From contig OX438748.1 of assembly GCA_949316235.1 (NCBI GenBank), forward strand, positions 23,686,575-23,750,574: a stretch of DNA of 64,000 nt. Direction: 5' to 3'. A model generated the notes under the pieces. It was not told the origin of the DNA and did not search any database. It was given only the letters and a program-made list of their open reading frames with translations. The DNA comes from Oegoconia quadripuncta (taxonomy: Eukaryota; Arthropoda; Insecta; Lepidoptera; Autostichidae). The position numbers were made by a program, and so were the translations under genes. Shown piece by piece: positions 1-11,322 of this stretch; the stretch's first letter is position 1; each line of letters begins with the position of its first letter.

Positions 1-162
1 ACTTTATTCAGCTCAGTTCAACGAACCATTTCTAGAAAATGTCCCACAGAAATAATGTTGATCTAATATGCTTAACTGGGCCTCACGTATAAATTTATCA
101 TTCAACTGTACGCTAGATCTGCGTTGTTTCGGAGAGAAAAAGCAATCATTTATAATAAAGAG

Positions 163-208
163 AAAACGAGGGAATAGGTTATTAGCTAATAACCTATTCC
201 CTCGTTTT
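163..208. repeat. Perfect 46-bp palindrome
   Basis: Two 23-base arms are exact reverse complements with no spacer; the centre (TTAGCTAA) lies between bases 185 and 186. It could extrude as a cruciform. It carries no terminator-like or transposon-end feature that I recognise. The rest of 1-540 shows no gene. Confidence 0.9.
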
Positions 209-218
209 ATATCAATAT

Positions 219-252
219 ATTTTGATCAAACATAGCTATGTTTGATCAAAAT
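219..252. repeat. Perfect 34-bp palindrome
   Basis: Two 17-base arms without spacer are centred on ATAGCTAT at 235/236. The stretch starts only 10 bases after the previous palindrome. TTTGATCAAA occurs in each arm. Confidence 0.9.
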
Positions 253-540
253 CGGTGAAGTCGTTACGAAGACATTTCGCTGTGGTGTATTTGGATGAAA
301 TCAGTCATTCGGGAATTTTCTAAATTTTTAATTTATTACGTTTTGACGTACTGAGTCCTAAAAGTAATATGTGAAAAGTAAAGCTTTCCCATTAGGGCTA
401 GCCTGACGTAAACATCGTAACCTTCATGTCCAACGGGTAATCAGATAAAACTCGACGTAACTTGCCCTCTTTAAGGGATTTGTCACATTACTCTGACAAA
501 GGGTTTTGGATATTGTTTTTCTTTTGTTACCTACGTTTTT

Positions 541-848
541 TTTATGATTAACTGGAAACGCGTTTGATCACAATCTCTCCTGATGGAAAGTGACGATGTG
601 GCCGAAGATGAAGCACGCGATCAAAGTGGATGCCTATTCACCCTGTTCATGAAGATTCCAAGGTTGTAGGATTCAGGAAAGACTGACGCCGGAAGGGAGT
701 TCTATGCCTTGGCTGTTCGCATTATGAATGAAGAGACTATATACGGGAATCCCTCCCCACGCCTAGTAGTCCAAAGATGCAACGACAGTGGTGGAATAAG
801 ATTATGTATTTCCAACGCACACTCACCGAAGTGCATCCTGTGAAAAAC
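541..848 (-). mobile_element. CR1/Zenon-like LINE, 3' fragment
   Basis: On the minus strand this is the end of a non-LTR retrotransposon ORF2 plus its short 3' tail, which ends ATCATAAAAAAA. The same 3' end recurs about ten times in the window (best preserved at 35411-35745). This copy lacks the part encoding RTKRF and has scattered substitutions, so it is dead. Confidence 0.7.
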
Positions 849-960
849 TGAGAGATCTCAATATTTTGACATATTACTATATATTTGTCGTATCTTATTA
901 TGTTGTATGCTTATCTCTCACTTCCATTATCGCTTCGTATGACTGAGCAAGCAATATCTT

Positions 961-1030
961 CTTTTTTATGCACGACGGGTTCGTACTTGACCTCAATCAC
1001 ATTTGATGTTAAGTGAAGATGAGGTCTTCT
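961..1030 (-). mobile_element. SINE family A, tail fragment
   Basis: T-run, then the reverse complement of the family-A tail (ACTTGACCTCAATCACA and TTAAGTGAAGATGAGGTC). The body is missing because the sequence passes straight into LINE sequence. Confidence 0.7.
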
Positions 1031-1195
1031 TTCAGGCTTGTCGAGTTCCATGCCTTGGCTGTTCGCATTCTAAATGAAGAGTCGAACCGCTTAGTGCGAA
1101 TGTTCGGTATGTTAACTATATATGGATGAAATTCCTCCCATACGCCAAGTCAGAAGATTAAAGGGCGATGGTGGAATAAGATACGTATCTTGGTG
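1031..1195 (-). mobile_element. CR1/Zenon-like LINE fragment
   Basis: Same family as 541-848 and it covers part of the segment missing there (GTCGAACCGCTTAGTGCGAA). The two pieces may be one element broken up by later rearrangement. Confidence 0.6.
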
Positions 1196-1281
1196 GAGGT
1201 TAACGCAGGGACCGCAACAGGAGACCACGACTAGTGTCAGGGTGTCTTCTGCATGTTCTGTGGGTCAAGACTATGATTACT

Positions 1282-1497
1282 AACTTTTTTTTTATGCACG
1301 ACGGTTTGGTACTTGACCTCAATCACACTTGATGTTAAGTGAAGATGAGGTCGAAGTGTATGACCCGGAAACCCCAACACGTTTGGGGGACTGGCTATCT
1401 TATCACTGACAACTGGAACACAACAATGCTATTAACATTGCTGCTTGGCGGCAGATTTAGATAAGATGGTGGTAGCTAGCCCGGCGGACATTTTAAA
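1282..1497 (-). mobile_element. SINE family A, tRNA head missing
   Basis: Poly-T start, conserved tail, and the body motifs GACTGGCTATCTTATC and AGATAAGATGGTGGTAGC. The copy stops before the tRNA-like head with its B box, so it is 5'-truncated. Confidence 0.8.
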
Positions 1498-2035
1498 AAC
1501 CAAAACTAAATACGGATTTGCGGGAAATTATCATTTTAAATGAGGGACAAAGTTTTAATAAGTTATATACATTAAAAATACCTTTAAAAACATGTTTTAA
1601 TGCTCCATCGTGGTATTATTATTTTAGTTCAAAGACGAGTAATATAAAGTCCATCAAGGAGCTCCAGTATGTAGCAATCTTCTGGCTCCGTCTTTAAACA
1701 CGCGTCATCATTTGTGCCCTTTTTGCTTTTGCTGGTTGTGTCGTCAACCAGCCCAAATGCGACTATCTTGCCATTTACCATCAGGGAGGTCCAGTCCCTA
1801 CATCCCGGCTCCATCATCAGATCAGCTCGATAGTACCATAATATTGCATTGTTACCGAACTTACATAAACATGGCAGCTCACTTAACATTGCAAATTAAA
1901 GCTTGTAAAAAGCGGGAATCTAATTTTGCATGTCCAAAATAGGAAAAATTCAGGTTTTTTCTTTGCAAAATTGTTTGAGAAATAAATTACTTATTATATT
2001 ATAGTAGGTATTATATAGTATTATAGTATGTACCA
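1498..2035. other. No recognised gene or element
   Basis: AT-rich sequence. A short open frame on the minus strand (1629-1889) has no family features, start context or splice signals that persuade me. Confidence 0.4.
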
Positions 2036-2240
2036 GCTTTCCGCCCGCGGCTTCGCCTGCGTGGAATAGCTTTATACCGGACATGTATCATTTGTTTATC
2101 CCGCGGGAACTGCTCACTTTATCGGGATTAAAATATCCTATGTTTTAATCCAGGGTATGTTCTACCTATATACCAAAATTCATTTAAATCCGTTAATCCG
2201 CTTCGCCGCGATTGAGCAACAAATAAATTAATAAACATTC
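2036..2240 (-). mobile_element. Helitron-like element fragment
   Basis: The left edge is the reverse complement of a Helitron-style 3' end, a GC hairpin (CCGCGGCTTCGCCTGCG) next to AGCTGGT. Inside are the lepidopteran repeat motifs AATCCGTTAATCCG and GATTGAGCAACAAATA. The same element type, in plus orientation, is at 7436-8083. Assignment to Helitrons rests on the hairpin and CTAG-type end only. Confidence 0.55.
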
Positions 2241-2244
2241 AAAC

Positions 2245-3825
2245 TTTCACATTTCTAATTTCAGTTACATTATAGTATTAAGAATCATAAATATTTATGA
2301 AAAAAAAACATTACATAAAGTACTGTATGCATTAGTATTAATAAGGAAGCTAATCGCAAAACATTATTGTACGGTCAAACCGCACATGTTATTTTTATTT
2401 TATTTTATTTTATTTATTTTTGGAAAACTTACAGCTACAATTATTATTGTATTAGCGTCAGCATTTTACCCCATCGTCCGAGGAGCCGCGCGCTTGCCCT
2501 TCGGTTCACGTGCGATTATCAGACCAATCGCGTGTGCTCCTTATCATAGCAAAATCACCGCTTTTCAAATGTTTTTATAGTGTATCAATTGAACAATATA
2601 GTATCAATTATTATCGAGAGTATCATTTAGCAAACAAACTGTACGATCCCCATACAATTATATTATAATAGCCTGATATTATTTTATAAATATGAGGGGA
2701 AATTTTTAAATTATCTCGCATGTACCCTGAGCAGGACGTGTCTCATAAACGGGATGTCCCGCATACAGCGGGACGGTTGGCAACTATATGTTTTTCCTTA
2801 CGGTAAAAAAACTCATCCGGCATTATACATACACACAACACCATCAAACACATTTTACGTCGGAGATTGAAAAACATCATCACAGGACGTCCACTCCAAT
2901 CCTGAACATGGGCATTAAAGAAAATACCAGGCATGCCAAGTGTGATTTAGGCGAGTACTATGTTAATTCCATGATTTAGGTCAAGCCTAAACCCGTCGTG
3001 AATTAAAAAAAAATAGTGTTCGATCGATTCACATGTTTACATGAGAACCAATCTGAAAGTTTCTGATTGGTCGTTATTGGCAAGGGACAGAGCGAATGAA
3101 TATCTACTATAATTGTTACACGCGGCATCGCTCATGTGGAGTACCGAAGGGTCTGTACTTAGGGATATGTGACATCATATTTGTTGACAAAAATAATGTA
3201 TTTCGATTACTATTTATAAATATTGTACCTACCAACAGTCTGTGACATCGATTTGTCTGTTTAATTTAGTTTAAAGATTTGTATTTTAACAAATCGGTAT
3301 AGTACCTACATTTGTCGCGACTTCGGAGAGAGGGCTTTTTAAAAAGATGGGACGACGTTAGCCTTCGAACTCTCGATAGAGACTGATTTAATTATTGTCT
3401 TTAAAACTAATCACGCAGGAAGTTTTTATCTTATAAAACGCGCTGAGTCCGCGGTTCGGACGTCTGCCCAGGCGCTATTGCAGAGTACGTGGGCGGTAGA
3501 GTCTGCATGACTACTTGTTGTAGCTTAATTATTAATTGTATTCAATTGTAATATTCGAACTACTGCTACTACTGGAAATGTCTGTATTAATTTTGACAAA
3601 TACTTGTATGGTCCTGAACTAGATATTGAAATATGTGGAATGAACTTGAGGTAAATATAGAAGTTTATTTTGATATACTGTGATCCGGCTCTATTATGTT
3701 GTTTCGTTGGTATCATCAGCGATTACATTGAACAATGAGGAACCGTCGAATTTCTAAGCGAGCGATGAGCGACATGCCACGAGAATCATAGGTGACAATT
3801 CGATACTGCTAAATTTCAGAGCCTT
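2245..3825. other. Unassigned, with one SINE tail fragment
   Basis: AT-rich intergenic sequence. At 2970-3012 is a family-A SINE tail fragment (AACCCGTCGTG followed by A-run). No convincing exon was found on either strand. Confidence 0.4.
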
Positions 3826-4160
3826 GAACACCGTCGCAAAGTCGCCTGTCTCTCAGTTTTTACAGGATGCATTTCGGGGAGTGTGCATTGGAATTACATA
3901 ATCTTATTCCACCGTCAGTCACCCTTCCATCTTCGGACCACTAGGCGTGGGGAGGGATTCCACCCGTATATAGTTAATATACCGAACAGTCGCACTAAGA
4001 AGTTTGATTCTTCATTCATCATCCGAACAGCCTAGTCATGGAACTCCCTTTCGATGAATAGGCATTTACTAGGATCGCGTGCTTCATCTTTGACCACATC
4101 GTCACTTTCCATCAGGTGAGATTGTGGTCAAACGCGAATCCTGTCAATCATAAAAAAAAG
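3826..4160 (+). mobile_element. CR1/Zenon-like LINE, degraded 3' end
   Basis: Plus-strand copy of the LINE C-terminus (LEHRRKVACLSVF region) followed by the 3' untranslated tail ending in an A-run. Deletions and frameshifts break the frame; the PASVFPESYNLG segment is lost. Confidence 0.75.
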
Positions 4161-4855
4161 CCAACGAATTATACATCAGAAAGTAATTGAAACGAAGCTG
4201 TAAAGAAAACCAATAGAAAATTTATGACAAGCCCACATTCACATACTCGTATCAACTTTTCACCTGTCACTAAGTTGTAAGTTTTATGAAATAGGCCCGC
4301 TCTATTATTTAATTTCATCAGTTATTCTTAAAAGCTTTTATTTAGCTTGCAATGCAATGTTTTCAAGCACTTGCTGGTATTTGAGCTGGAATTGGCACAT
4401 GTAAGTTTGGTGACAATGTAATATTAAGGTACCATCGAGCTGATCTAATGATGGATCCGGAAGATTTCCTTGTCACTGCTAAAATAGTCGAATTTCTAGT
4501 CGTGTACGTTTTGTTCTCATGAGTAATTTTTATGTTAGAAATTATCCCTGTAAAAAGTACCTTATTCTAAGGGCGCTATAATTAGTTAAAGCAACTATTC
4601 AAATATATATATCATGTAGCATTATTCTCCACACACGCCCCTACTACGACAAAACTCATGAGTTGCTAGTTTAATAAAATATCGTGCTCAAATAAACAAT
4701 GCGCACTCCAGCCTACATTCAGATGTAAATGAACCGACGCCGTTTATAAAATGGCCGCCACTTACATAGTAATGGTGCAATAATAACCCATCACTCACTC
4801 TCTACTTTAATTGATGATCACTCACCCCTTCCTAGGGTCATTGATCTATCCCAAC
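4161..4855. other. No recognised gene
   Basis: Mixed AT-rich sequence without repeat-family hallmarks that I recognise and without splice-bounded coding potential. Confidence 0.35.
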
Positions 4856-5090
4856 TATTTAAATAAATAAATATCTTTAGACACACACAGCGCCATCTAG
4901 GTCCAAAGTAAGCATCTAGGCTTGTGTTATGGATACCAGATGGTTAATAAACTACACAAATATTTTTTTTATTGGAAATAAATACATGTATAAATGAAAA
5001 ACATCCATAACTCGGGAACACATGTCGTATTCATCATACAAACATATGCCCCTAGCGGGATCGAACCACTACACCAAACAGGTCGTCAAA
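4856..5090 (-). mobile_element. SINE family B, internally deleted head
   Basis: The minus-strand copy begins with its AATAA-rich 3' tail, then CAGCGCCATCTAG, the AACTCGGG block and the head. The B box is present (GGGATCGAACC), but the middle of the tRNA-like head between the two promoter boxes is deleted. Confidence 0.8.
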
Positions 5091-5194
5091 CTTTGTACGG
5101 GTAACTTTTACTTTGAACGAATTCGACTATGTTTCCAGGGGGGAAGTCGTTGGTAATCAAGAGTGGCATCACCCACAAATTTAAATTCACCCTG
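5091..5194 (+). mobile_element. MITE family D, right-end fragment
   Basis: It matches the inner part and right end of a MITE found more fully at 33463-34192 (GAATTCGACTATG, then the end TTCACCCTG). The left end was lost or displaced by the adjacent SINE. Confidence 0.55.
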
Positions 5195-5224
5195 AATAAC
5201 ATGGGTATGAATAAATGCGAAAGT

Positions 5225-5560
5225 TAGTTACTATTCTTTCACTTCTATACCCTGTACTGTTCGATCCCAGAACCCCTTACTATCTCAAGGAATGCTTTCA
5301 ATTTCTTTCTTCCGCCCACAATCGCCGCCTTCGTTCTACAGATAATCTACGGCTCGATGTTCCACCCAACACGTCCAAATTCTATAGTCAGTCTTTTACT
5401 CTGCATCCATCAGATGTGCCCAGTCCTTGAATGTTTCCAAGGCTGGAGTTAAGCATTTTTTAATCCTTTAATATACTCTTTCTCTTTATTTTTTTTCATT
5501 GATTATCATTAATTATTAATTTTGCTTTACCAAATTGTTTTATATTTATAAGGTACTTAT
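5225..5560 (+). pseudogene. Non-LTR LINE ORF2 C-terminal fragment
   Basis: A plus-strand frame reads LFDPRTPYYLKECFQFL and then a basic segment ending SFTLHPSDVPSP. This looks like the C-terminal tail of a LINE polyprotein followed by AT-rich untranslated sequence, but no catalytic motif remains. The LINE identity is inferred from composition and the neighbouring LINE piece. Confidence 0.45.
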
Positions 5561-5820
5561 ATGTGTTTGGGAAAAAAGTGGCAACGTTGAAGTGGGACTG
5601 GGCGGGTCACGTGTGCCGTATGCCGTGCGAGTTGTGGGCAATAGCGTCCACTATTTGGACTCCTACAACCGCCAGACGCAAACGTGTCAGACCGCGAAAA
5701 CGGTGGAGAGATGAGCTTGACAGTTATAGTAAGGGGTGGTTTGTGCTCACCAACAACAAAAACGACTGGAAATAGATGAGGGAGGCCTTTACCCAGCAGT
5801 GGGACACTATGGGCACTTAA
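5545..5820 (+). pseudogene. LINE ORF2 C-terminal fragment (AGHVCRM type)
   Basis: The frame contains LKWDWAGHVCRM, then RPRKRWRDELD and NKNDWK. This is the conserved tail of a widespread insect LINE reverse-transcriptase family, where it normally reads KWxWAGHxxRM...RWxDD. A stop interrupts the frame just before MREAFTQQWDTMG. A 5'-truncated, inactive copy. Confidence 0.7.
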
Positions 5821-5939
5821 TAATAATGTTTTATATATGTGTATGGTTTTAATTTTGTTTTTTAATAAGTAATTAATTATGTAGCTATTTCATATCTGCA
5901 TCCATATTTTGCATAACCTGTCGGTTTTATAAAGTTGTA

Positions 5940-6075
5940 GTCCTACACCCAAAGGTCGCTATTATATAATGATAAGGCCGCCTAATTGTATTCTTTTCTG
6001 TAATGTATTTTGTAAAATGAATATTCTCCTTTTGTGCAATAAAGTGTATTTGTATTGTATTGTATGTTTATTTCA
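5940..6075 (+). mobile_element. LINE 3' tail (AAGGCCGCC family)
   Basis: GATAAGGCCGCC, a T-rich stretch, the signal AATAAA and a TTGTA-type short repeat tail. The same tail follows LINE coding sequence at 41260-41880, which ties the family together. Confidence 0.6.
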
Positions 6076-6118
6076 TACTACTACTATGTATACTAACATA
6101 ATAAATAAGCAAATAATA

Positions 6119-6190
6119 GGTGTCGTCATCATCAACAGTCTTACACGTGATCACTGGGCCATAATCCACCCAGGGCCACTGCGCCCAGGG
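6119..6190 (-). mobile_element. Lepidopteran SINE tail fragment
   Basis: GTCGTCATCATCAACAG followed by CTGGGCCATAATCCACC is the reverse complement of the lepidopteran SINE 3' end (ATTATGGCC...GATGATGAC). Confidence 0.45.
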
Positions 6191-6646
6191 CAGATTGGCA
6201 GATTTATGTCAGACTAGTAGTCACCTGACAGTCAATGTTCCTGTAGGCCAATGACTCATCTAAACGACTGTTTTTATAAAGCTATAAAACGAACGAAAAT
6301 TTAAATGAATTCAATCTGTTACAATACGGTGTGATGTGAAGCCACCTAAACAATACAGACAAAAGGTGTTTTACTGGACAAAACTGTCAACCTTATTGAA
6401 ACCCCTTGGCAAGATAACGACACAGCTTTTGGGGATTTGGTTGTTGTGCCTTGAATAGCCGTTACAAAAGCGAAGTAAACCCTTCAGAAGTCAAGGGGAA
6501 TAGAGGTTATATTTGTCAGTGATCAGATCTTGGTCGTATTTTATTTAAAACTCGTACAAATTTTTTGGGACTCAAAAAAAATGATATCTCAATCGGAGAT
6601 AATAAATCTGAATAATGAAATACAATTACATACGTTCTATACATTG

Positions 6647-6649
<3 letters not shown>

Positions 6650-6684
<35 letters not shown>
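6650..6684. repeat. (AT)n microsatellite
   Basis: About 17 AT units sit directly against a LINE tail on the right, possibly as a tail-derived repeat. Confidence 0.95.
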
Positions 6685-6686
<2 letters not shown>

Positions 6687-6768
6687 TTAACTGGATACGA
6701 TTTTGACCACAATCTCTCCTGATGGAAAGTGACGATGTGGCCGAAGATGAAGCACGCGATCTCAGTAG
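6685..6768 (-). mobile_element. CR1/Zenon-like LINE, extreme 3' tail
   Basis: GGTTAACTGGATACG, then GATGTGGCCGAAGATGAAGC; only about 85 bases of the element survive. Confidence 0.65.
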
Positions 6769-6938
6769 ATAGAAATTGTTGGACTTCCATACTAAAGGTG
6801 GTTTCAGGTTAGTTTACTTTGTATGGGTGATCGAAATCTTTTTGATCGAATTCGACTATGGTTCCTTGTGGAAATTTGTTCGTAATCAAGCGTGACGTCA
6901 CCAGTTAATGGGAATTACACGAATTCAAATTCACCCTG
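6769..6938 (+). mobile_element. MITE family D, right half
   Basis: It matches the right half of the family (CCATACTAAAGGTGG, GAATTCGACTATGG) and ends TTCACCCTG next to TA. The outer right arm reads GGAATTACACGAATTCAAAT. The left half is absent. Confidence 0.6.
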
Positions 6939-7435
6939 TATTTAGAGTAATCATTTTTCTGTCTCGATATAGTTTTGATATTGAATCCCGGTAGTAATAG
7001 ACTTTTTACATTCATGATATCTAATCTAACTAATATTAAGGCTTTTTGGCGGGAACTCGGCGAGTGAAGTAGCATTTTTCTTTATAAGTCTTATAATTTG
7101 TGCATTCTAACTTTTGAAGCTTAATAATGGCAGAATATTGTGCAGCAAACGTTAGTGATAGTGTACAAGTGAAGGGAAGTGTAAATTAAAGTGCGTAACG
7201 GAGCTTTCGGGTTCCCACAAGAAACCGACAAAATCTTTTGTAAAGCATTCTGCCACTTTACTGAAGAATGACTTGACCGTGACTAGACTCTGTATACGCC
7301 AAGTATACGACGAATTACTTGTTTTGACTGAGACTGACTTACAAACTGAAGAAATAAGAGAAATAAGACATGGCTGTAATGGGCTAGATCCCTTTGCCTT
7401 CTCCTAACGGAGAGAATGAAACCAAAAAAAAAAAC

Positions 7436-8083
7436 TAACTAATATTATAAATGCAAGTTTGAATTATTGTTTGTTGCTCATGGCGAAACTGATTAACGGA
7501 TTTGAATGAAATTTGGTATATAGGGAGATATACCCTGTCATCATGTATGGATCTGAATGTTGGGCAATGAAAGAAACTGATGAAAGTAGAATGCATGTGG
7601 CAGAGATGAGAATGCTAAGATGGATGTGTGGTGTGACTAGAATGGATAAGATCAGGAATGAGTATATCAGAGGAAGTCTAAAAGTGGCGCCAATAACAGA
7701 AAAGTTGAGGAGTAATAGGTTAGCATGGTTTGGGCACATTATGAGGAGGGATGAAAGGCACGTAACAAGACGAGTGTTAAGTATGAATGTGGAGGGATAC
7801 AGAGGTAGAGGAAGACCAAAGAAGGTGTGGGTAGAATGCGTGAGGAATGATATGTGTGTGAAAGGGGTGAGTACGGAGATGACGGCTGATAGAGGAGAGT
7901 GGAAGAGGATGACATGTTGTGCCGACCCCACCTAGAGTGGGATAAGGGCAGGAAAATGATGAGGGAGATATAGCCAGAATTAAGACATAGGATATTTTTT
8001 ATCCTGATAAAGTGAGTAATTCCTGCGGGATACACAAATTTCTGCGATAAAGTTATTACACGCAGACGGAAAGCTAGTTAATA
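7436..8083 (+). mobile_element. Helitron-like element interrupted by a LINE
   Basis: It starts CTAACTAATATTATAAATGC and ends ACGCAGACGGAAAGCTAGT. These are ends of an abundant lepidopteran repeat that I take to be Helitron-like (hairpin, then CTAGT). The inner segment ATGAAATTTGGTATATAG is separated from ACATAGGATA by the RTE-like insertion at 7533-7961. Confidence 0.6.
7533..7961 (+). pseudogene. RTE-like LINE C-terminus, 5'-truncated insertion
   Basis: An open frame covers the last part of ORF2 of a non-LTR retrotransposon. It has no RT catalytic box but includes YGSECWAMKE, MLRWMCGVTRMD, LAWFGHIMRRD and GYRGRGRPKKVW, and it ends DPT just before the 3' end. The copy is flanked by an 11-bp target duplication (AGGGAGATATA at 7522-7532 and 7962-7972), so both ends are the original insertion ends. 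It was inserted into a Helitron-like element. A near-identical copy on the other strand is at 32773-33199. It cannot move itself, because the endonuclease and polymerase regions were never copied. Confidence 0.85.
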
Positions 8084-8457
8084 ATAAGGGCTTGAATATC
8101 CAATTTCCTCGAACACTATACCATTTCCATGTACCAAGTTATCAACACAGCTTTCGAGTTAGAATCATTTTGAATTGGAAGGCTCTTTGAAATAGGCAGG
8201 ATTATACCAAAATAATAAACTTATTTAGTCTAAATATTGTGATGTTTACCTTTAATTTACATTTTGATACCACTCTGTATAATTTCAAGTCTGCCTTGTT
8301 AGCCTATAAGTAAATGTGGCTTCATGGTTCTCATAGCCACACGTACTAGGTACCAATATAAGGACATAGATTGACTTTTAAACGATAAACAAAAATTATA
8401 TAGCGGTGAGTTTCTTTATGGCAACTGAAATTGAAGTTATTGGCATGGGTAGTTTAT

Positions 8458-8697
8458 TTGACGACCGATTGGTGTAGTCGATAGTGACCCTATCAGCGAA
8501 ACCAACGGTTGCGGGTTCGAATCCCGCGAGGGGTAAATATTTGTATGATGAATACCAACATTTATTCCCGAGTCTTGGATGTTTATATAAATATTTTTGT
8601 ATGTTTATCCGTTATCTAGTATCCATAGCACAAGCTTTGCTTAGTTTGGGATTAGATGATAGGTGCAAGTGTCCGAAATATTTATTATTATTATTTT
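8458..8697 (+). mobile_element. SINE family B (variant III)
   Basis: tRNA-like head GACGACCGATTGGTGTAG, B box GGTTCGAATCCC, the family-B body and a TTATTATTATT tail. This variant differs in the head (ATAGTGACCCTATCAGCG) from the commoner form. Apparent reading frames inside it are meaningless. Confidence 0.85.
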
Positions 8698-9104
8698 TTC
8701 AAAACAATCAACGTCCCATGCTCCGTCTGGAGATTGATATGCGACTGGCAGGATTTGTAGGTTTCGTATATCATACGAAATTAATTTATGGATGTAATTA
8801 TGTAGAAAAGGCTACAAACGCGACCATCAAATGAGAAAAGCTACAGGCGATGCTGATTTTGAAAAAAAAAATACAATATCTGTGCCAATACCTTCTGAAA
8901 TAGAAGGTACGTAATATGCCTATTTTTTTATTTACGGTAAAAAAACTTATTGGTTATTGCTGTGCCTTCACAAGGTCCTTATTAATACAGTACACTATAA
9001 TGTCATCACAAAAAAAACATAAGGAATGCGCTAAATGATTTGAGTTTGAGTTTATTCGGTATGTTTGAAGTCGATGTGTGTATGTGTGTGCCATTTAGAG
9101 ATAA

Positions 9105-9560
9105 ACAATATTTAAGAAAATTAGTGATAAATATGATGTCAATGCAAGAAATAAGGATAAACTTGCAGGTCACACAAGTCGCCTCCGCTAAGCCAGTTAT
9201 TCATTCAAAGGGTTATGTATACGATTTTTCAATAAGGTTCCTGTTGATGTACAAAATCTTCCATTCAATAAATTTCAAATTCTAAAACAGAAACTAATTA
9301 ACAAAGCATATTATAAAATATCAGACTATTTAGATGATAATCATCCCTGGACAATATAATGGATAATTGTGAATTAATAATGGCAGGCTATTAATTCACA
9401 ATTAATAATGAAATATAAAAACCTGTTTCTGAAAGAGCAAGCCCTCGAGTCTCTTGCTTATTCTTCTCAGGGGAAAATTGCCTTTTGAACAATCAGTAAA
9501 AAATTTAAAGTCGGACTATTTTAAGTGTACCCTGTGTGGGAGGCCGTCAAGAAGTTAGAG
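9105..9560 (+). pseudogene. Daphne-like LINE 3' end, degraded
   Basis: It matches the C-terminus and 3' tail of the LINE at 25021-28018: a frame near 9150-9290 retains INLQVTQVA and the KISDYLDDNHPWT-like end, then the tail block AGTCTCTTGCTTATTCTTCTC. Stops and indels break it. Confidence 0.65.
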
Positions 9561-10430
9561 CTGTGAAGGTTTCAATAAGGTTTCTGTAGATGTCATGGTA
9601 TTGTTTTTCTGCTCTTGCTGTAAAGTGCTATTTTAGGTTATTTTTAATATTATATTCTATTATTAGCTTGCAATCTGCTTATCATTCAATTTACAGAGTC
9701 CACTTGCCCCTCAGACAGCCCGTTTTTTAACATTTTGGTCCACCTATATAATAATGATTGAATGATATAAAGATCCATTTGGAATAAAAGTCATGACGTT
9801 GTCTATTTATGTCTCCCCCCCTCATACAGACTGCTCCCGTGCTTTATCCCTCCACCCAGCGACGCTGTAAACGGCCTATTGGCCTGTTTCAGCTAAAAAA
9901 AATGCATGACGCATCAAAAGAAAAGAATTTGCGGGTAGGTAGGAAAATATCTAGTCGGGACAATGGAAACCAATCCCCAAATTTAACAGCCCTTAACACC
10001 ATTGTGCATTGACTAAAACAAGAAATTCTTCCCCAAAAGGTTTGCAGACCAAATATTAAAATTCAAACCATCTTTTATATTAAGTGTTATTCTCTCTCCC
10101 CATAGAGTTAAGCGCTAAATCTACATTAAAACTTCCAAAATTAACCCACTAATTTATAAAAGGGCCGCAGAAGCCCAAACTCGGGACATAAACATCAAGT
10201 TGGGACAATAAACAATAAAAAAGGGACAACCCTTTGAGTGGAAACATACAATGGAGAAAATCGTAACATTTTCCATGAGAAGGGGAGGATTCTACACCGC
10301 ATTTAGAACTCGACCCTACTGTATACTAACAAGCCGTACTCAACCACAATCAAAATTGTATAGAATTAGGAACATCAGCAGAATCCTGATATCAACATCA
10401 TCAATCGTCAGACTCTTTTATTAAAGTATT
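9561..10430. other. Unassigned, with one retroelement tail
   Basis: At about 9830-9905 there is a short 3' end (GTAAACGGCCTATTGGCCTG, then GTTTCAGCT and an A-run) of a retroelement type common in moths. I found nothing else. Confidence 0.4.
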
Positions 10431-10712
10431 TTGACGACCTGTTTGGTGTAGTGGTTAGAAATTCTGCTGCTATACCAAAAGGTCGCCGGTTCGAATCCCG
10501 CTAGGGGCATATGTTTGTATGATGAATACAGACATGTGTACCCGAGTTATGGATGTTTTTCATTTATATGTGTATCTATTTACAAAAACAAAGTATTTGT
10601 GTAGTTTATCAACCATCCGGTATCTATAGTACAAGCCTAGTTGCTTAGTGTGGAACTAGATGGCGCTGTGTGTATGTGCAAATATATTTATTTATTATTT
10701 ATTTATTTATGT
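10431..10712 (+). mobile_element. SINE family B
   Basis: Head GACGACCTGTTTGGTGTAG, B box GGTTCGAATCCC, body AACTAGATGGCGCTGTG and an ATTT-rich tail. Nearly full length. The tail runs into a LINE fragment. Confidence 0.85.
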
Positions 10713-11110
10713 GTTTTTACTTTTAGTAAAGTAAAAATGTATTCGTCCGGCCCACTATCAATGTCATCTAGAATATTCAATAAGCTACCAAATTACATCA
10801 AAAACGAAGCGAAAGATAAGAAATTTATAAAACAACTACTAATAAAAAAATGCTATTACACAATAAATGAATACGTGACCGAAAATTTTATTGATGAAAT
10901 AATATAAATAAATGTCATAAATAAATATTAATAGTAATACAATATAAATTGATATAAATATAATATCATTTTAATAATAAATAATTTTAAAGAAAAATAA
11001 TAATATAATTGGAATATAAAGGTAAAAATACATATGATAATATAATAGGTTAAATATCTAGCTGGTAAATAATGTAGTAAGATTAATGTATTAGTAAGAA
11101 TTTTATGTAA
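10713..11110 (+). pseudogene. LINE C-terminal fragment
   Basis: The frame ends with MSSRIFNKLPNYIKNEAKD and a Lys-rich tail, typical of the last residues of CR1/Jockey-type ORF2 (FNKLP motif), followed by very AT-rich sequence. At 11117-11170 a piece of SINE-A body (CAGAGATAAGATAGCCAGTC) follows. Confidence 0.5.
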
Positions 11111-11322
11111 TTATGAAACCCCAACAACCCCGGTTGTCAGAGATAAGATAGCCAGTCCCCCGAAATAGGTGTGGGGGCAAAAGTAAGAAAAACAAAGAAA
11201 ACTCAATTAAACTTAATTTTTTTTATTCATCGTTACTGCATTGTTTCGCGAGGTAATTTTAAAGTTTAATTAATGAATAATTAATTTTGTAACTTAATAA
11301 TATAGACACGTATCTTCACTTA

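Noticed and set aside
7464..8035. Antisense frames of 98-155 codons opposite 7533-7961
   Set aside because: Shadow frames of the RTE-like coding strand; they share no motif with any family I know. The same holds for 32729-33123 and for 25860-26666 opposite the large LINE.
8484..8834. 116-codon plus-strand frame
   Set aside because: It starts inside the tRNA-like head of a SINE-B copy; the apparent coding sequence is the SINE body.
10431..10520. tRNA genes (this and similar GGTTCGAATCCC sites at 13500, 22390, 23510, 29180, 48500)
   Set aside because: All are SINE heads followed by conserved SINE bodies; none folds into a complete tRNA with a normal A box.
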